Of a stretch of DNA of 49,963 nt, positions 41,942 through 49,939 are shown piece after piece (the first letter of the stretch is position 1; every line of letters begins with the position of its first letter). Under the pieces are notes generated by a model, which was not told the origin of the DNA, searched no databases, and saw nothing but the letters and a program-made list of their open reading frames with translations. Source of the stretch: M3007 sp038203695 (GTDB lineage Bacteria; Bacteroidota; Bacteroidia; Chitinophagales; Saprospiraceae); assembly GCA_038203695.1 (NCBI GenBank), contig JBBRDQ010000010.1, positions 1 to 49,963 on the forward strand. Reading direction: 5' to 3'. A program made the position numbers and the translations under genes.

Positions 41942-42892
41942 CTATTTTATGGAAATGAGTAAATTATTGATACGACTGGAAATAGCACTTAGATTCCCAG
42001 CATTGTTAATGCTCACTTGTACACAGTCTTGTCCCGCAGCAATCGTAATGGACAGTTCATTGATCCCGCTAATAATGCCGACGAGATGTTGTGTCTCCGA
42101 GTCAAACACCGGCGATCCGGAATTGCCCGGGAAAATATCGATATCGCAACCGAACCAGCAGCTGTTCATCATATCGATCTGACCGTTGAAGGAAAGTTTC
42201 ATGGCCACGCCAAAACCATGGCCCAGGGCATACACTTCCTGCCCTTGTTTCATTTTCCGGGCTTTCTGGGGGATGTTCAACTCGCCATCGTATCCATTCG
42301 CGCTGTTGGCACCACCAGCACCAAAAAACGGTTTTACTTTAACCCAGGCCCAGTCGCCATCTTCACCGTACCCGATTTGGTTGTTGTTCATAATCTGCGG
42401 TTGCGCCAGTTCATACAGCTGATCTGTATTGACCACAATTTCGTCGGTTAGGTCATATTCGTAATGCCCGCGAATAAAGAGCATATTTTCAGGTTCGATT
42501 CCGTGGTCTTGTGCTGCCAGCAAAACGTGTGCGGCAGTGACTATTTTATTGGATGCGATGAAACAACCCGACCCAAAAATGCAGGCATTGGGAATGTAGT
42601 CTTTGCTGAAATTAAAATCGGAACACAGTTTTTTACCGGCGAATTCAGGCCCGTACGCGCTGAAATCCAGCAAGTTCCTGCACATATCGGCTTCGATTTT
42701 GATCTTGCCGGGAACGGGGGTGAGCAATAGATTTAAGTCTGTTTTGTCCATTATCAGGACAACGGATTCGACATTCTCTTCAAATTTACGGTATAATGTC
42801 CGCAGACTCGACAGCATTTGCCCGACTTGGCCGCGCCTGTCACTTGTTTTGGTGAAAATAGAGGAGGCGAATCTTGAAACACCTTTTTCCAT
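41942..42892 (-). CDS. trypsin-like serine protease without signal peptide
   Basis: A 316-residue chymotrypsin-fold protease. The triad is visible: His122 in IVTAAHVL, Asp180 in EDGDWAWVKV, and Ser258 in PGNSGSPVF. The N-terminal 100 residues (MEKGVSRFASSIFTKTSD..., including MLSSLRTLYRKF) are not recognised and carry no signal peptide, so the protein probably stays in the cytosol or leaves by an unusual route. That is rare for this fold, which more often acts outside the cell. It is the first gene of a four-gene operon ending in a two-component system. A -7 box lies at 42922-42929. Confidence 0.87.
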   Translation of the reverse strand: MEKGVSRFASSIFTKTSDRRGQVGQMLSSLRTLYRKFEENVESVVLIMDKTDLNLLLTPVPGKIKIEADMCRNLLDFSAYGPEFAGKKLCSDFNFSKDYIPNACIFGSGCFIASNKIVTAAHVLLAAQDHGIEPENMLFIRGHYEYDLTDEIVVNTDQLYELAQPQIMNNNQIGYGEDGDWAWVKVKPFFGAGGANSANGYDGELNIPQKARKMKQGQEVYALGHGFGVAMKLSFNGQIDMMNSCWFGCDIDIFPGNSGSPVFDSETQHLVGIISGINELSITIAAGQDCVQVSINNAGNLSAISSRINNLLISIK

Positions 42893-42921
42893 TTTTTATA
42901 TTTTTAGTTGTTCTGGATAGA

Positions 42922-42929
42922 CAAAAGTA
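42922..42929 (-). promoter_or_regulatory. -7 box of the protease / two-component operon
   Basis: TACTTTTG on the minus strand, an exact TAnnTTTG match, 29 bases before the protease start at 42892. Only a weak TTTT sits at the -33 position. Confidence 0.5.
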
Positions 42930-43112
42930 TGTATTATTTTTTTAACTAAAATAGTGGATTTCCATTAAGAATATGATTTTTTGAAAAATTGTATATTGTT
43001 TACGTGAAATAACTGTTTTTGGCGGCAACGACTGGATATAATTGTCTAAAAAGCGACTGTGTTGCCTGGAATACCAACTTTCACCCTATTTTTGCCGGCT
43101 CACCCGTTCAAA

Positions 43113-44093
43113 ATGACACTTGCCCAACCACTTTGGCTGCTATTATTCTTGCTGTTGCCGGCCTTGCGCCAGGCACAACGGCAATACAAAAGCGGTCCGG
43201 AGATTGCCTTTCGCTTGCCCTTCCACCTATCAGGTGCGTCGTGGCGCACGCGTTTGCGCGGCAGACTCTCGTGGCTGTCGTGGGTAGCATTGGCATTGTT
43301 AGTGGTAGCGATGGCACGCCCGCAGCGCCGCTGGGAAGAGGAAAAAGTGACGGCCGACGCGGTGGATATTATGCTGACGATGGACCTCTCGCTCAGTATG
43401 CTGAGTCAGGATTTTAGTCCGGACCGGCTGACGGTCGCGAAAAAAGTGGCCGTCGATTTTGTGGGTAAACGGCCGTACGACCGTATCGGGCTGGTGGTAT
43501 TTGCGCGGGAGGCGTTTACCCAATGTCCGCTGACCACCGACCACCGGGTCGTCACTGATTTTATTGGCGAACTGCAAGTGGGTCGTATCGCGCACGGTAC
43601 GGCGATCGGTGTCGGCTTGGCCACGGCGGTAAACCGGCTGAAAGACAGCCCGGCCCGCAGTAAGATCATTATCCTGCTTACCGATGGCGATAACCTGCAC
43701 GGCGATATAACCCCGGAACAGGCGGCGGATATTGCACAACTCTATGGAATCAGGGTATATACGCTGGGGGTGGGCACGGATGGGAATGTGCGTACGCCGG
43801 TGCAGCAATTTGCCGACGGCTCCTACGAATACGAATTCCTGCCGATGCACTTCGATGCCCGGTTGTTGCAGCACATTGCGGCGGTGACCGGCGGAAGATT
43901 TTACCGGGCATTTTCGGAAAGCGATTTGGAGCAGATTTATGGGGAAATAGACCGACTGGAAAAAACTAAGATCGAGGTTACGACCCTGCGTCGTACCACC
44001 GATTACTTTATGTGGTTGCTGGGTGCAGCATTTGGGTTGTTATTCCTGGAAGCAGTGCTTCGGTGGGGCCTCTGGCGGGCGATAACACCCTAA
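43113..44093 (+). CDS. BatA-type VWA-domain membrane protein
   Basis: A 326-residue inner-membrane protein. Two N-terminal helices (QPLWLLLFLLLPAL and LSWVALALLVVAMA) precede a periplasmic or cytosolic VWA domain with a full MIDAS: DLSLS (91-95), later GTAIGVGLATAV, then LTDGDN. A C-terminal helix (YFMWLLGAAFGLLFLEAVL) closes it. This is the architecture of BatA/BatB aerotolerance-type proteins. Unlike the large relative at 5719 it stands alone, with no MoxR or DUF58 gene next to it. The start at 43113 puts the first helix at the N-terminus; the longer reading from 43059 adds an unlikely leader. Confidence 0.87.
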   Translation: MTLAQPLWLLLFLLLPALRQAQRQYKSGPEIAFRLPFHLSGASWRTRLRGRLSWLSWVALALLVVAMARPQRRWEEEKVTADAVDIMLTMDLSLSMLSQDFSPDRLTVAKKVAVDFVGKRPYDRIGLVVFAREAFTQCPLTTDHRVVTDFIGELQVGRIAHGTAIGVGLATAVNRLKDSPARSKIIILLTDGDNLHGDITPEQAADIAQLYGIRVYTLGVGTDGNVRTPVQQFADGSYEYEFLPMHFDARLLQHIAAVTGGRFYRAFSESDLEQIYGEIDRLEKTKIEVTTLRRTTDYFMWLLGAAFGLLFLEAVLRWGLWRAITP

Positions 44094-44103
44094 CAGATTA
44101 CAG

Positions 44104-44721
44104 TCAGTGTTTTTTCTTCAGATTGGGTACTTTAATCGGACAACCGATCGCGCGCGTGAAATCGGGCGTAGGCAATTCTCCGCGCAGCAGCGCCTCTACC
44201 GCGCTCTCGACATAGTGATCACGAGCTTCTTCCGGACTCTCCGGATTGTTGTCGATCGCACCGATGTAACGCACCATGCGGGCACTATCCAGCACGAACA
44301 CGTGCGGTGTACGGGTAGCGCCAAATTGCGGGAAAACCGTTTGCGCCTCGTCAAACAGATAAGGGAAGGTGTATTTTTTGGCTTTGGCGCGCACCTGCAT
44401 TTCGCCAAAGCTATCTTCGGGTACCACTTCCGGACTATTCGGATTGATGGCAATGACCGGAAAGCCCTTACTTTTGTATTTTTTGTTCAGGTCGATAATG
44501 CGTTGCTCGTAGAGCTGCGCATACGGACAATGATTACAGGTGAAGACCACAATGTACCCTTTCACGTGTTTCATGCTGGACAGGGCAAACATATTGCCGT
44601 CCACATTTTTCAAAGTGAAATCAGCGGCCTTGTCGCCCACAATGTAACCATTGGGACCGGTGCCACTAAATAAAGAGAGTCCAACTGCCAGAAGCAGAAC
44701 CGAATAGACGATGCTTTTCAT
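44104..44721 (-). CDS. thioredoxin-fold AhpC/TSA-like periplasmic protein
   Basis: A 205-residue exported protein with a signal peptide (MKSIVYSVLLLAVGLSLFSG). The redoxin domain follows with FTLKNVDGNMFALSSM and the active site VVFTCNHCPYAQ (Cys62 and Cys65, CxxC). NPNSPEVVPEDS, LFDEAQTVFPQFGATRTPHV (with the cis-Pro) and LRGELPTP match the redoxin family often annotated as thioredoxin family protein in Bacteroidota. The redox partner is unknown. It is convergent with the VWA gene, 10 bp between stops. Confidence 0.85.
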   Translation of the reverse strand: MKSIVYSVLLLAVGLSLFSGTGPNGYIVGDKAADFTLKNVDGNMFALSSMKHVKGYIVVFTCNHCPYAQLYEQRIIDLNKKYKSKGFPVIAINPNSPEVVPEDSFGEMQVRAKAKKYTFPYLFDEAQTVFPQFGATRTPHVFVLDSARMVRYIGAIDNNPESPEEARDHYVESAVEALLRGELPTPDFTRAIGCPIKVPNLKKKH

Positions 44722-44824
44722 GGATAAAAGAAAAAATGAACGATGATTGGGAAATACGCCAATTTTATTGCCTGCCGCGCCCGGAGCAGTACCATTTGGC
44801 TGTACAGAATGTCACACAGTCATT

Positions 44825-45346
44825 TTACCGTTTCGGCGCATACAATGCGCCAATATACGGTGTCACGAAAGATTCTAAATCTTCGTAATTCTCGAATTCA
44901 CCTTGATGAAAACTCCGGGTTGTCCCTTGCAGTACAAGCGTAACGGGGAGCGCGCCATCCCAGGATGCGTGTATTCTGGGGATCCAGTAATTTGCATTCT
45001 GGTCGGCAAGAAGGGCGACTTCGGCAGTGATGTTATTGTTTTTAAGGAAGGGTAGGAGGCGCTTTTGCAGTTGGGTCCGGAAATCCAGACTCACCAGTAG
45101 CACCTGTACATTGGGGCCAGTATAGTGTTCGTGTAATTGTTCGAAGTAAGGTAGCTCCTGTACACAGGGGCCACACCATGTGGCCCAGAAATTGATGATA
45201 ATGGTCTGATTCCCTGCCGGATGGAACCGGGTCTCTAATTGAGCGATGCTATCGTATATGACAACGGTCTGCTGCGCAATTGCACAACTGACCGACAGCA
45301 AAAACAGCACGGGAAAAAACAGGAAACAATACCGAGACGGGCGCAT
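44825..45346 (-). CDS. TlpA-like thioredoxin-domain protein
   Basis: A 173-residue exported thiol-disulfide oxidoreductase. The signal peptide runs through CFLFFPVLFLLSVSCAIA, and the thioredoxin domain contains IINFWATWCGPCVQELPYF (WCGPC, Cys58 and Cys61). ALPVTLVLQG supplies the cis-Pro. Such proteins reduce disulfides in the periplasm, for example in cytochrome c maturation. The start at 45346 is chosen since the reading from 45409 adds a second hydrophobic stretch before it. It lies 103 bp upstream of the other thioredoxin-fold gene on the same strand. Confidence 0.82.
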   Translation of the reverse strand: MRPSRYCFLFFPVLFLLSVSCAIAQQTVVIYDSIAQLETRFHPAGNQTIIINFWATWCGPCVQELPYFEQLHEHYTGPNVQVLLVSLDFRTQLQKRLLPFLKNNNITAEVALLADQNANYWIPRIHASWDGALPVTLVLQGTTRSFHQGEFENYEDLESFVTPYIGALYAPKR

Positions 45347-45456
45347 GGTAAAAACGATTATTAAAAAAAACAATGCAAGAAACGGAGATTGCCGGTAACT
45401 GTCACCCATTTTAACAATTTTTCCGCTAAAAAATTGAAAATAGATTTTTTTGCCAT

Positions 45457-45498
45457 AAAAAAATCCCTTTAAGCGGTGTTTGCTTAAAGGGATTTTTT
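45457..45498. terminator. terminator after the zinc-ribbon gene
   Basis: AAAAAAATCCCTTTAAGC pairs with GCTTAAAGGGATTTTTT around a 7-base loop, with a T tract on each strand. It lies 23 bases past the minus-strand stop at 45521. Confidence 0.85.
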
Positions 45499-45520
45499 GT
45501 AAAATTTTTGTTAGGTGTAT

Positions 45521-46279
45521 TTATGCGACTTCCACAATGGATTCAGGATAGGCAATCGAGCTGTCTACCAAGATGCGGCCACAGTGTTCGCAAGCGAGAA
45601 TTTTCTTGTGTGCACCCACTTCCAGTTGGATTTGCGGCGGTACGCTGTTGAAGCAGCCACCGCAGGAATTCCGCTCGACGGTTACCACCGCCAGACCGTT
45701 GCGATAGGTGCGGCGGGTCTTGTCGTAGGCTTTCAGCAGGCGATCTTCGATGCCTTTGCGGGCTTTGTCGCTCTGCAAGCGCAGTTTGGATTCTTCCTGT
45801 TCTGTTTTTTCAATAATACCCTGCAATTCCTGTTTTTTAGCCGACAGGTCTTTTTGTTTGGCTTCAAAACGCGCCTCGGCTACCCCTAGGCTTTCTTTTT
45901 TCATATCCAGTTGCGCTTTCGCTTCCCGTACTTTCTTGTCGGAAAGTTGGATGTCCAACTTGGCGAGTTCGATTTCTTTTTGCAGCGCTTCGTATTCCCG
46001 GTTGTTTTTTACCTCATCCAGTTGCTTCAGATACCGTTTTACGTTGGCGTCGGTTTCTTTGGAGGTTGCCTGCATCTTAGAGATTTCCTGCTCGCTTTCT
46101 TTCAGCGCGGCTTTCATCTTTTTGATGCGGGTGTCCAATCCGGCGATTTCGTCTTCCAGATCGGATACTTCCATGGGAAGCTCGCCCCGCAGGATTTGGA
46201 TTTCATCCAACTGGGAATCAACTTGCTGGAGCTGCCAGAGTAATTTTAATTTGTCGGCAATTGATATTTCTACGGCCAT
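45521..46279 (-). CDS. C4-type zinc-ribbon coiled-coil protein
   Basis: A 252-residue cytoplasmic protein. Residues 1-190 are a long antiparallel coiled coil (for example KLLWQLQQVDSQLDEIQ, LKESEQEISKMQATSKE, AKLDIQLSDKKVREAKAQL). A C4 zinc ribbon follows: CGGC (about 206) and CEHC (about 231) around IQLEVGAHKKI. This is the family of the chlamydial CT398 protein, thought to contact RNA polymerase or the secretion apparatus; the bacterial role is uncertain. It lies 63 bp downstream of the Nif3-like gene, its usual neighbour. Confidence 0.88.
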   Translation of the reverse strand: MAVEISIADKLKLLWQLQQVDSQLDEIQILRGELPMEVSDLEDEIAGLDTRIKKMKAALKESEQEISKMQATSKETDANVKRYLKQLDEVKNNREYEALQKEIELAKLDIQLSDKKVREAKAQLDMKKESLGVAEARFEAKQKDLSAKKQELQGIIEKTEQEESKLRLQSDKARKGIEDRLLKAYDKTRRTYRNGLAVVTVERNSCGGCFNSVPPQIQLEVGAHKKILACEHCGRILVDSSIAYPESIVEVA

Positions 46280-46342
46280 TCGTATTGGTGAATGAGTGAG
46301 TAATAAGATAGATGCGTGGAAATTGCACGTTTTTTCGCCTTT

Positions 46343-47128
46343 TTACTGGTAAAAAACTGGGTTTGTGTTCAATTCTGTGCAATGGAGCGCAAAAGTAGGG
46401 AATTTTTCTCGAATTATATCGAATAAAAGTTCAATCGTGTATTGCTCACTTTCGTAATGCCCGATGTCGGCAATTACCAGCCGATTTTCCGCATCAAAAA
46501 ACTCGTGATATTTGAAATCGGCGGTCACAAATGCATCGGCTCCGGCGCGCAGCGCATCGGGCAATAAAAAACTGCCCGACCCACCACAGATGGCAACGCG
46601 TTGTATGGGCCGGTCGCGCAGTGCGGTATGTCGCACGCAGGCAGCCTGCATACTCACCTTGATCATTTGTAAAAACAATAATTCCGGCATAGGGTTCAGC
46701 AATGAACCGATCAGGCCGGCACCAATGTCGTTCGTGCCGGCCTTGGGCGCCAGAATTTGGGTATTCAGCAGTCCAATTTTGGCTGCGATGCGTATATTTA
46801 CTCCGTTGGCATGTACATTGTCGAGGTTGGTATGAATGGCATAAATGGCCACTCTTGCCCGGATTGCCTTCAAAATGGTGCGCTCTACATAATTAGCACC
46901 GTTGAACCGTTTAAGACCGCGAAATACAATGGGATGATGTGCTACGATCAGGTTACACCCTTTGCTGATGGCTTCATCGACGATCGCTTCCGTTGAGTCG
47001 AGGCAACATAAGACCCCCGTCACCAGATCGTCGGGAGTGCCTACAATTAGCCCGGCATTGTCATACGATTCCTGTAGGTGCGGTGGTGCTACGGCTTCCA
47101 ATACGGCTACAATATCCTTTATGTGCAT
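46343..47128 (-). CDS. Nif3-like dinuclear metal centre protein (short form)
   Basis: A 261-residue protein of the Nif3/YbgI family, which has a two-metal site and may act as a GTP cyclohydrolase-like or nucleotide-metabolism enzyme. Metal ligands sit in VAHHPIVFRGLKR (His64, His65), AIHTNLDNVHANGVN and IADIGHYESEQ. Most Bacteroidota homologues are about 365 residues with a PII-like insert in the middle; this one lacks it and resembles the short E. coli form. It is the first gene of an operon with the zinc-ribbon gene. Confidence 0.9.
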   Translation of the reverse strand: MHIKDIVAVLEAVAPPHLQESYDNAGLIVGTPDDLVTGVLCCLDSTEAIVDEAISKGCNLIVAHHPIVFRGLKRFNGANYVERTILKAIRARVAIYAIHTNLDNVHANGVNIRIAAKIGLLNTQILAPKAGTNDIGAGLIGSLLNPMPELLFLQMIKVSMQAACVRHTALRDRPIQRVAICGGSGSFLLPDALRAGADAFVTADFKYHEFFDAENRLVIADIGHYESEQYTIELLFDIIREKFPTFALHCTELNTNPVFYQ

Positions 47129-47176
47129 AAATCGTTGCTTTTGATAAAAATAATGCGCGCATTGCTTACAGGCATG

Positions 47177-47184
47177 TAACTTTG
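47177..47184 (+). promoter_or_regulatory. -7 box before tatA
   Basis: TAACTTTG, an exact TAnnTTTG match, 85 bases before the tatA start. No -33 element was found at the usual distance. Confidence 0.45.
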
Positions 47185-47269
47185 TGGCACTTTACCGGTC
47201 GAATCCGGCGTTACTACTTTTACTCCGGCTGCACAATGCGTCGGATTTTTCAAACATTATTAAATATCT

Positions 47270-47494
47270 ATGATTATGAATGCGACGCTCTTGTTCCTGG
47301 GCAATCTCGGCGGCACAGAAATGCTCCTTATTTTCATGGTAGTGTTGTTGTTGTTCGGTGGCAACAAAATTCCTGAACTTATGCGCGGCCTCGGTCGCGG
47401 TATCCGGGAGTTCAACAATGCCAAAAACTCCGTCGAAGACGAAATCCGTCAGGGTATGCGCGATGCGGAGAAACAGACGCCCGACGCGAAGTAA
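47270..47494 (+). CDS. tatA: twin-arginine translocase subunit TatA
   Basis: A 74-residue protein that forms the pore of the Tat pathway for folded, cofactor-bearing proteins. One membrane helix (LLIFMVVLLLFGGNKIPEL) is followed by the amphipathic helix (MRGLGRGIREFNNA) with the family FGxxKxPEL-like turn, then a charged tail. Length is typical of TatA/TatE. Two start codons, at 47270 and 47276, are possible. No tatC is in the window, so the other subunits must be coded elsewhere. The gene has its own terminator (47533-47579). Confidence 0.92.
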   Translation: MIMNATLLFLGNLGGTEMLLIFMVVLLLFGGNKIPELMRGLGRGIREFNNAKNSVEDEIRQGMRDAEKQTPDAK

Positions 47495-47532
47495 CACCGC
47501 TTACAAGAATCCTGTTTCAATATACTTTCCTG

Positions 47533-47579
47533 AAGGCATAAGTTACACTTGATTTGGTGTGACTTATGCCTTATTTTTT
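47533..47579 (+). terminator. tatA terminator
   Basis: AAGGCATAAGTTACAC pairs with GTGTGACTTATGCCTT (one G-T pair) around an 8-base loop, followed by ATTTTTT. It lies 38 bases after the tatA stop. Confidence 0.85.
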
Positions 47580-47601
47580 GGATGTTCGAATAACAATTTA
47601 G

Positions 47602-47643
47602 TGTAATGAACTGATTATTAAAGTATTAATAATCAGTTCATTA
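47602..47643 (-). terminator. hairpin after the sigma-54 regulator gene
   Basis: TAATGAACTGATTATTA pairs with TAATAATCAGTTCATTA, a perfect 17-bp stem around a short loop. It lies 16 bases past the minus-strand stop at 47659. The T tract on that strand is weak, so termination is likely but not certain. Confidence 0.6.
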
Positions 47644-47658
47644 TGCTTCTTGTCAAAA

Positions 47659-48828
47659 TCATTTATTGGGATATACGTACTGATGTACGTCCTCCTCACT
47701 CACCACATGATCGCACAGGATGAACAGTCGCTCGATCACATTGGCCAGTTCGCGGATATTCCCGGTCCAGTTATACTCCTGCAACGCTTTGAGCGCTTCC
47801 GCCGTAAACACTTTTGGCGCGTGGCCGTAATCGTCGGCAATGCGGCGGTTAAAGTGTTCCAGCAAGAGTGGAATATCTTCGCGGCGATCATTCAAGGCCG
47901 GTACTTTTACGACAATCACTGCCAGGCGGTGGTACAAATCTTCCCGGACACGGCCGTTGGCAATTTCTTCGCGCAAGTCTTTATTGGTGGCCGCAAGTAC
48001 GCGTACATCCACTTTGATTTCCTTCGAATCGCCCACGCGGGTAATGCGGCTTTCCTGCAAGGCACGCAGCACTTTGGCTTGCGCATCGAGGCTCATATCG
48101 CCGATCTCGTCTAAAAACAAGGTGCCGCCGGTAGCCTGTTCAAACTTGCCGGGCCGGTCGGCGATCGCGCCGGTGAAGGAGCCTTTTTTGTGACCGAAGA
48201 GTTCGCTTTCAATCAGTTCTGCCGGAATAGCCGCACAGTTGACCTCCACCATCGGCCCATCGGCGCGATTGCTCTTCTCATGGATCCAACGCGCGACCAG
48301 TTCTTTACCGGTTCCGTTTTGTCCGGTGATCAGCACCCGGCTGTCGGTAGGTGCCACGCGTTCCAGCATTTTTTTAATTTCCAGGATCGGGGCACTTTCT
48401 CCGATCATGTTGACGCCCTTGCCGGCTTTCACCTGCTTGCGCAATACCTGCGTAGTGTTGACCAGTTCGCTGCGCTCCAGGGCGTTGCGTACGGTGATCA
48501 GCATGCGGTTCAGGTCGGGGGGCTTGGAAATAAAATCGAAGGCACCCTTTTTTACGGCTTCTACTGCAGTATCGATGGTGCCATGACCGCTCACCATAAT
48601 CACCGGCGTTTCCGGCGATAAAATCTGGAGGCGTTCGAGGGCTTCGATGCCATCCATTTTGGGCATTTTGATGTCGGTGATGACCACATCGTATTTTTCT
48701 TTCTGCACTTTCGCCACACATTCCAGTCCATCTACGGCTTCGTCTACCTCGTAGCCTTCAAATTCGAGAATATCGCGCAGGGTGCGGCGAATAGGGGTTT
48801 CATCGTCAACGATGAGGATTTTTGCCAT
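47659..48828 (-). CDS. NtrC-family sigma-54-dependent regulator lacking a Fis-type DNA-binding tail
   Basis: A 389-residue response regulator. The receiver phospho-site is Asp52 in VVITDIKMPKMDG. The AAA+ domain has Walker A GQNGTGKE (169-176), GSFTGA at 216-221 in place of GAFTGA, Walker B LFLDEIGD (237-244) and the R-finger region. It ends at DHVVSEEDVHQYVYPNK soon after the AAA+ helical bundle, with no C-terminal Fis-type helix-turn-helix. This is known for some Bacteroidota members, which may act on sigma-54 without direct DNA binding. No sensor kinase is beside it. Confidence 0.88.
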   Translation of the reverse strand: MAKILIVDDETPIRRTLRDILEFEGYEVDEAVDGLECVAKVQKEKYDVVITDIKMPKMDGIEALERLQILSPETPVIMVSGHGTIDTAVEAVKKGAFDFISKPPDLNRMLITVRNALERSELVNTTQVLRKQVKAGKGVNMIGESAPILEIKKMLERVAPTDSRVLITGQNGTGKELVARWIHEKSNRADGPMVEVNCAAIPAELIESELFGHKKGSFTGAIADRPGKFEQATGGTLFLDEIGDMSLDAQAKVLRALQESRITRVGDSKEIKVDVRVLAATNKDLREEIANGRVREDLYHRLAVIVVKVPALNDRREDIPLLLEHFNRRIADDYGHAPKVFTAEALKALQEYNWTGNIRELANVIERLFILCDHVVSEEDVHQYVYPNK

Positions 48829-48965
48829 GATTTTATTTAGGTCGAAGCGTTCAAGGTACTATTCGTTCAAAAGCAAGGCACAAAGAAAATTCTTTTATCC
48901 GCTTGCCGTGCACGCAGACAGTTTATTTTTCGTCGGGTTGTGACGGAAGCCACTGTTTGGCGTTT

Positions 48966-48973
48966 TATCTTTG
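48966..48973 (+). promoter_or_regulatory. -7 box before the secreted coiled-coil gene
   Basis: TATCTTTG, an exact TAnnTTTG match, 78 bases before the start at 49051. It lies inside the longer reading from 48940 and argues for the internal start. Confidence 0.45.
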
Positions 48974-49050
48974 TGTGCGGGTTGGTTATTGCCGCTTGTA
49001 CCCACCTCTTTTTCACCATTTCTGAGAAACTAATTTTAAATCTTACATCT

Positions 49051-49740
49051 ATGAATTGCAAAACATTATTGTCCGTTTTACTGCTTTTTGCCGCAGTTAC
49101 CACCGTTTCGGCGCAATGGAACGTGATACAGGAGACCGATCGCTCCATGTCTTTTGGTGCTCGTCCCGCTTTTCGCCTTGAATTCGCCGGTACAGATGCG
49201 GGAATGGTGGAAGAACAGTGGAAAGCCTATGCGAAAACGACCTTCGCCGCAAAACTCAAAAAAGACAAAAAATCGGGAGAATGGTCGGCAACGGGACTGA
49301 AAACGGATATGATGGGGCCGGATCCGTTTGCCATTTACTCCACCATTGAAAAAACCTCGAACGGCTCGGCATTGAATGTCTGGTACGATATGGGGTCTTC
49401 TTTCCTCAATCGGAGTACCAATGCCAAACGCGCCGACGAAGTTTCCCGCAGCCTGCGCGTATTCTACTACGATGTGCGGCGCGCTACCGTCAACAAAGAA
49501 ATAGTGGACCAGGAAACCAAACAAAAGGATCTGGACAAAAAACAAAAAAGCCTGCAAAAAGAGGTCGACAACCTGCGCAAAGACATCGAAAACTACCAGG
49601 CTAGAATCAAAAAAGCCGAGGCCGACATCGCTAAAAACGAAAAAGACCAGGAAGCAAACCTGGCCGATCAGGATGCGCAGCGCCGCATCATCGAGGAGTC
49701 CAAACAACGCCTCAACAACGTAGAAAACGAGAAGAACTAG
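49051..49740 (+). CDS. secreted coiled-coil protein of unknown function
   Basis: A 229-residue exported protein. The signal peptide is MNCKTLLSVLLLFAAVTTVSAQ, with cleavage after SAQ. A globular part of about 120 residues follows (FRLEFAGTDAGMVEEQWKAY; GSALNVWYDMGSS), then a long charged coiled coil to the C-terminus (KDLDKKQKSLQKEVDNL; ARIKKAEADIAKNEKDQEAN). The domain was not recognised by name. The start at 49051 is chosen for the signal peptide; the reading from 48940 puts a second hydrophobic stretch ahead of it. A strong terminator follows. Confidence 0.75.
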   Translation: MNCKTLLSVLLLFAAVTTVSAQWNVIQETDRSMSFGARPAFRLEFAGTDAGMVEEQWKAYAKTTFAAKLKKDKKSGEWSATGLKTDMMGPDPFAIYSTIEKTSNGSALNVWYDMGSSFLNRSTNAKRADEVSRSLRVFYYDVRRATVNKEIVDQETKQKDLDKKQKSLQKEVDNLRKDIENYQARIKKAEADIAKNEKDQEANLADQDAQRRIIEESKQRLNNVENEKN

Positions 49741-49780
49741 GCGCGCTCCGGCCCGGTTAAAAAAGTTATTTTTTGTTTGA

Positions 49781-49820
49781 ATATGCCTGCCGGTAACTGT
49801 GCCCGGCGGGCATATTTTTT
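49781..49820 (+). terminator. terminator after the secreted coiled-coil gene
   Basis: ATATGCCTGCCGG pairs with CCGGCGGGCATAT (one G-T pair) around a 9-base loop and is followed by a run of T. It lies 40 bases after the stop at 49740. Confidence 0.85.
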
Positions 49821-49863
49821 ATAAGCCCCTGATAACCAAACCCTACCTCCTGAAAAAGTGCCG

Positions 49864-49895
49864 TTTTGCTATTTAAATAAAAAGTTTTAGCAAAA
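49864..49895. promoter_or_regulatory. 8-bp inverted repeat, possible operator
   Basis: TTTTGCTA (49864-49871) and TAGCAAAA (49888-49895) are perfect reverse complements 16 bases apart, 37 bases before a -7 box. The spacing of half-sites suits a dimeric repressor or activator, but this is inference. Confidence 0.35.
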
Positions 49896-49931
49896 AAGTG
49901 GCGTTCAGTGTATTTTTAAAACAATTTGCAT

Positions 49932-49939
49932 TAACTTTG
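49932..49939 (+). promoter_or_regulatory. -7 box for a gene beyond the window
   Basis: TAACTTTG, an exact TAnnTTTG match, 24 bases before the window end. It probably drives a plus-strand gene that starts outside. Confidence 0.45.
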
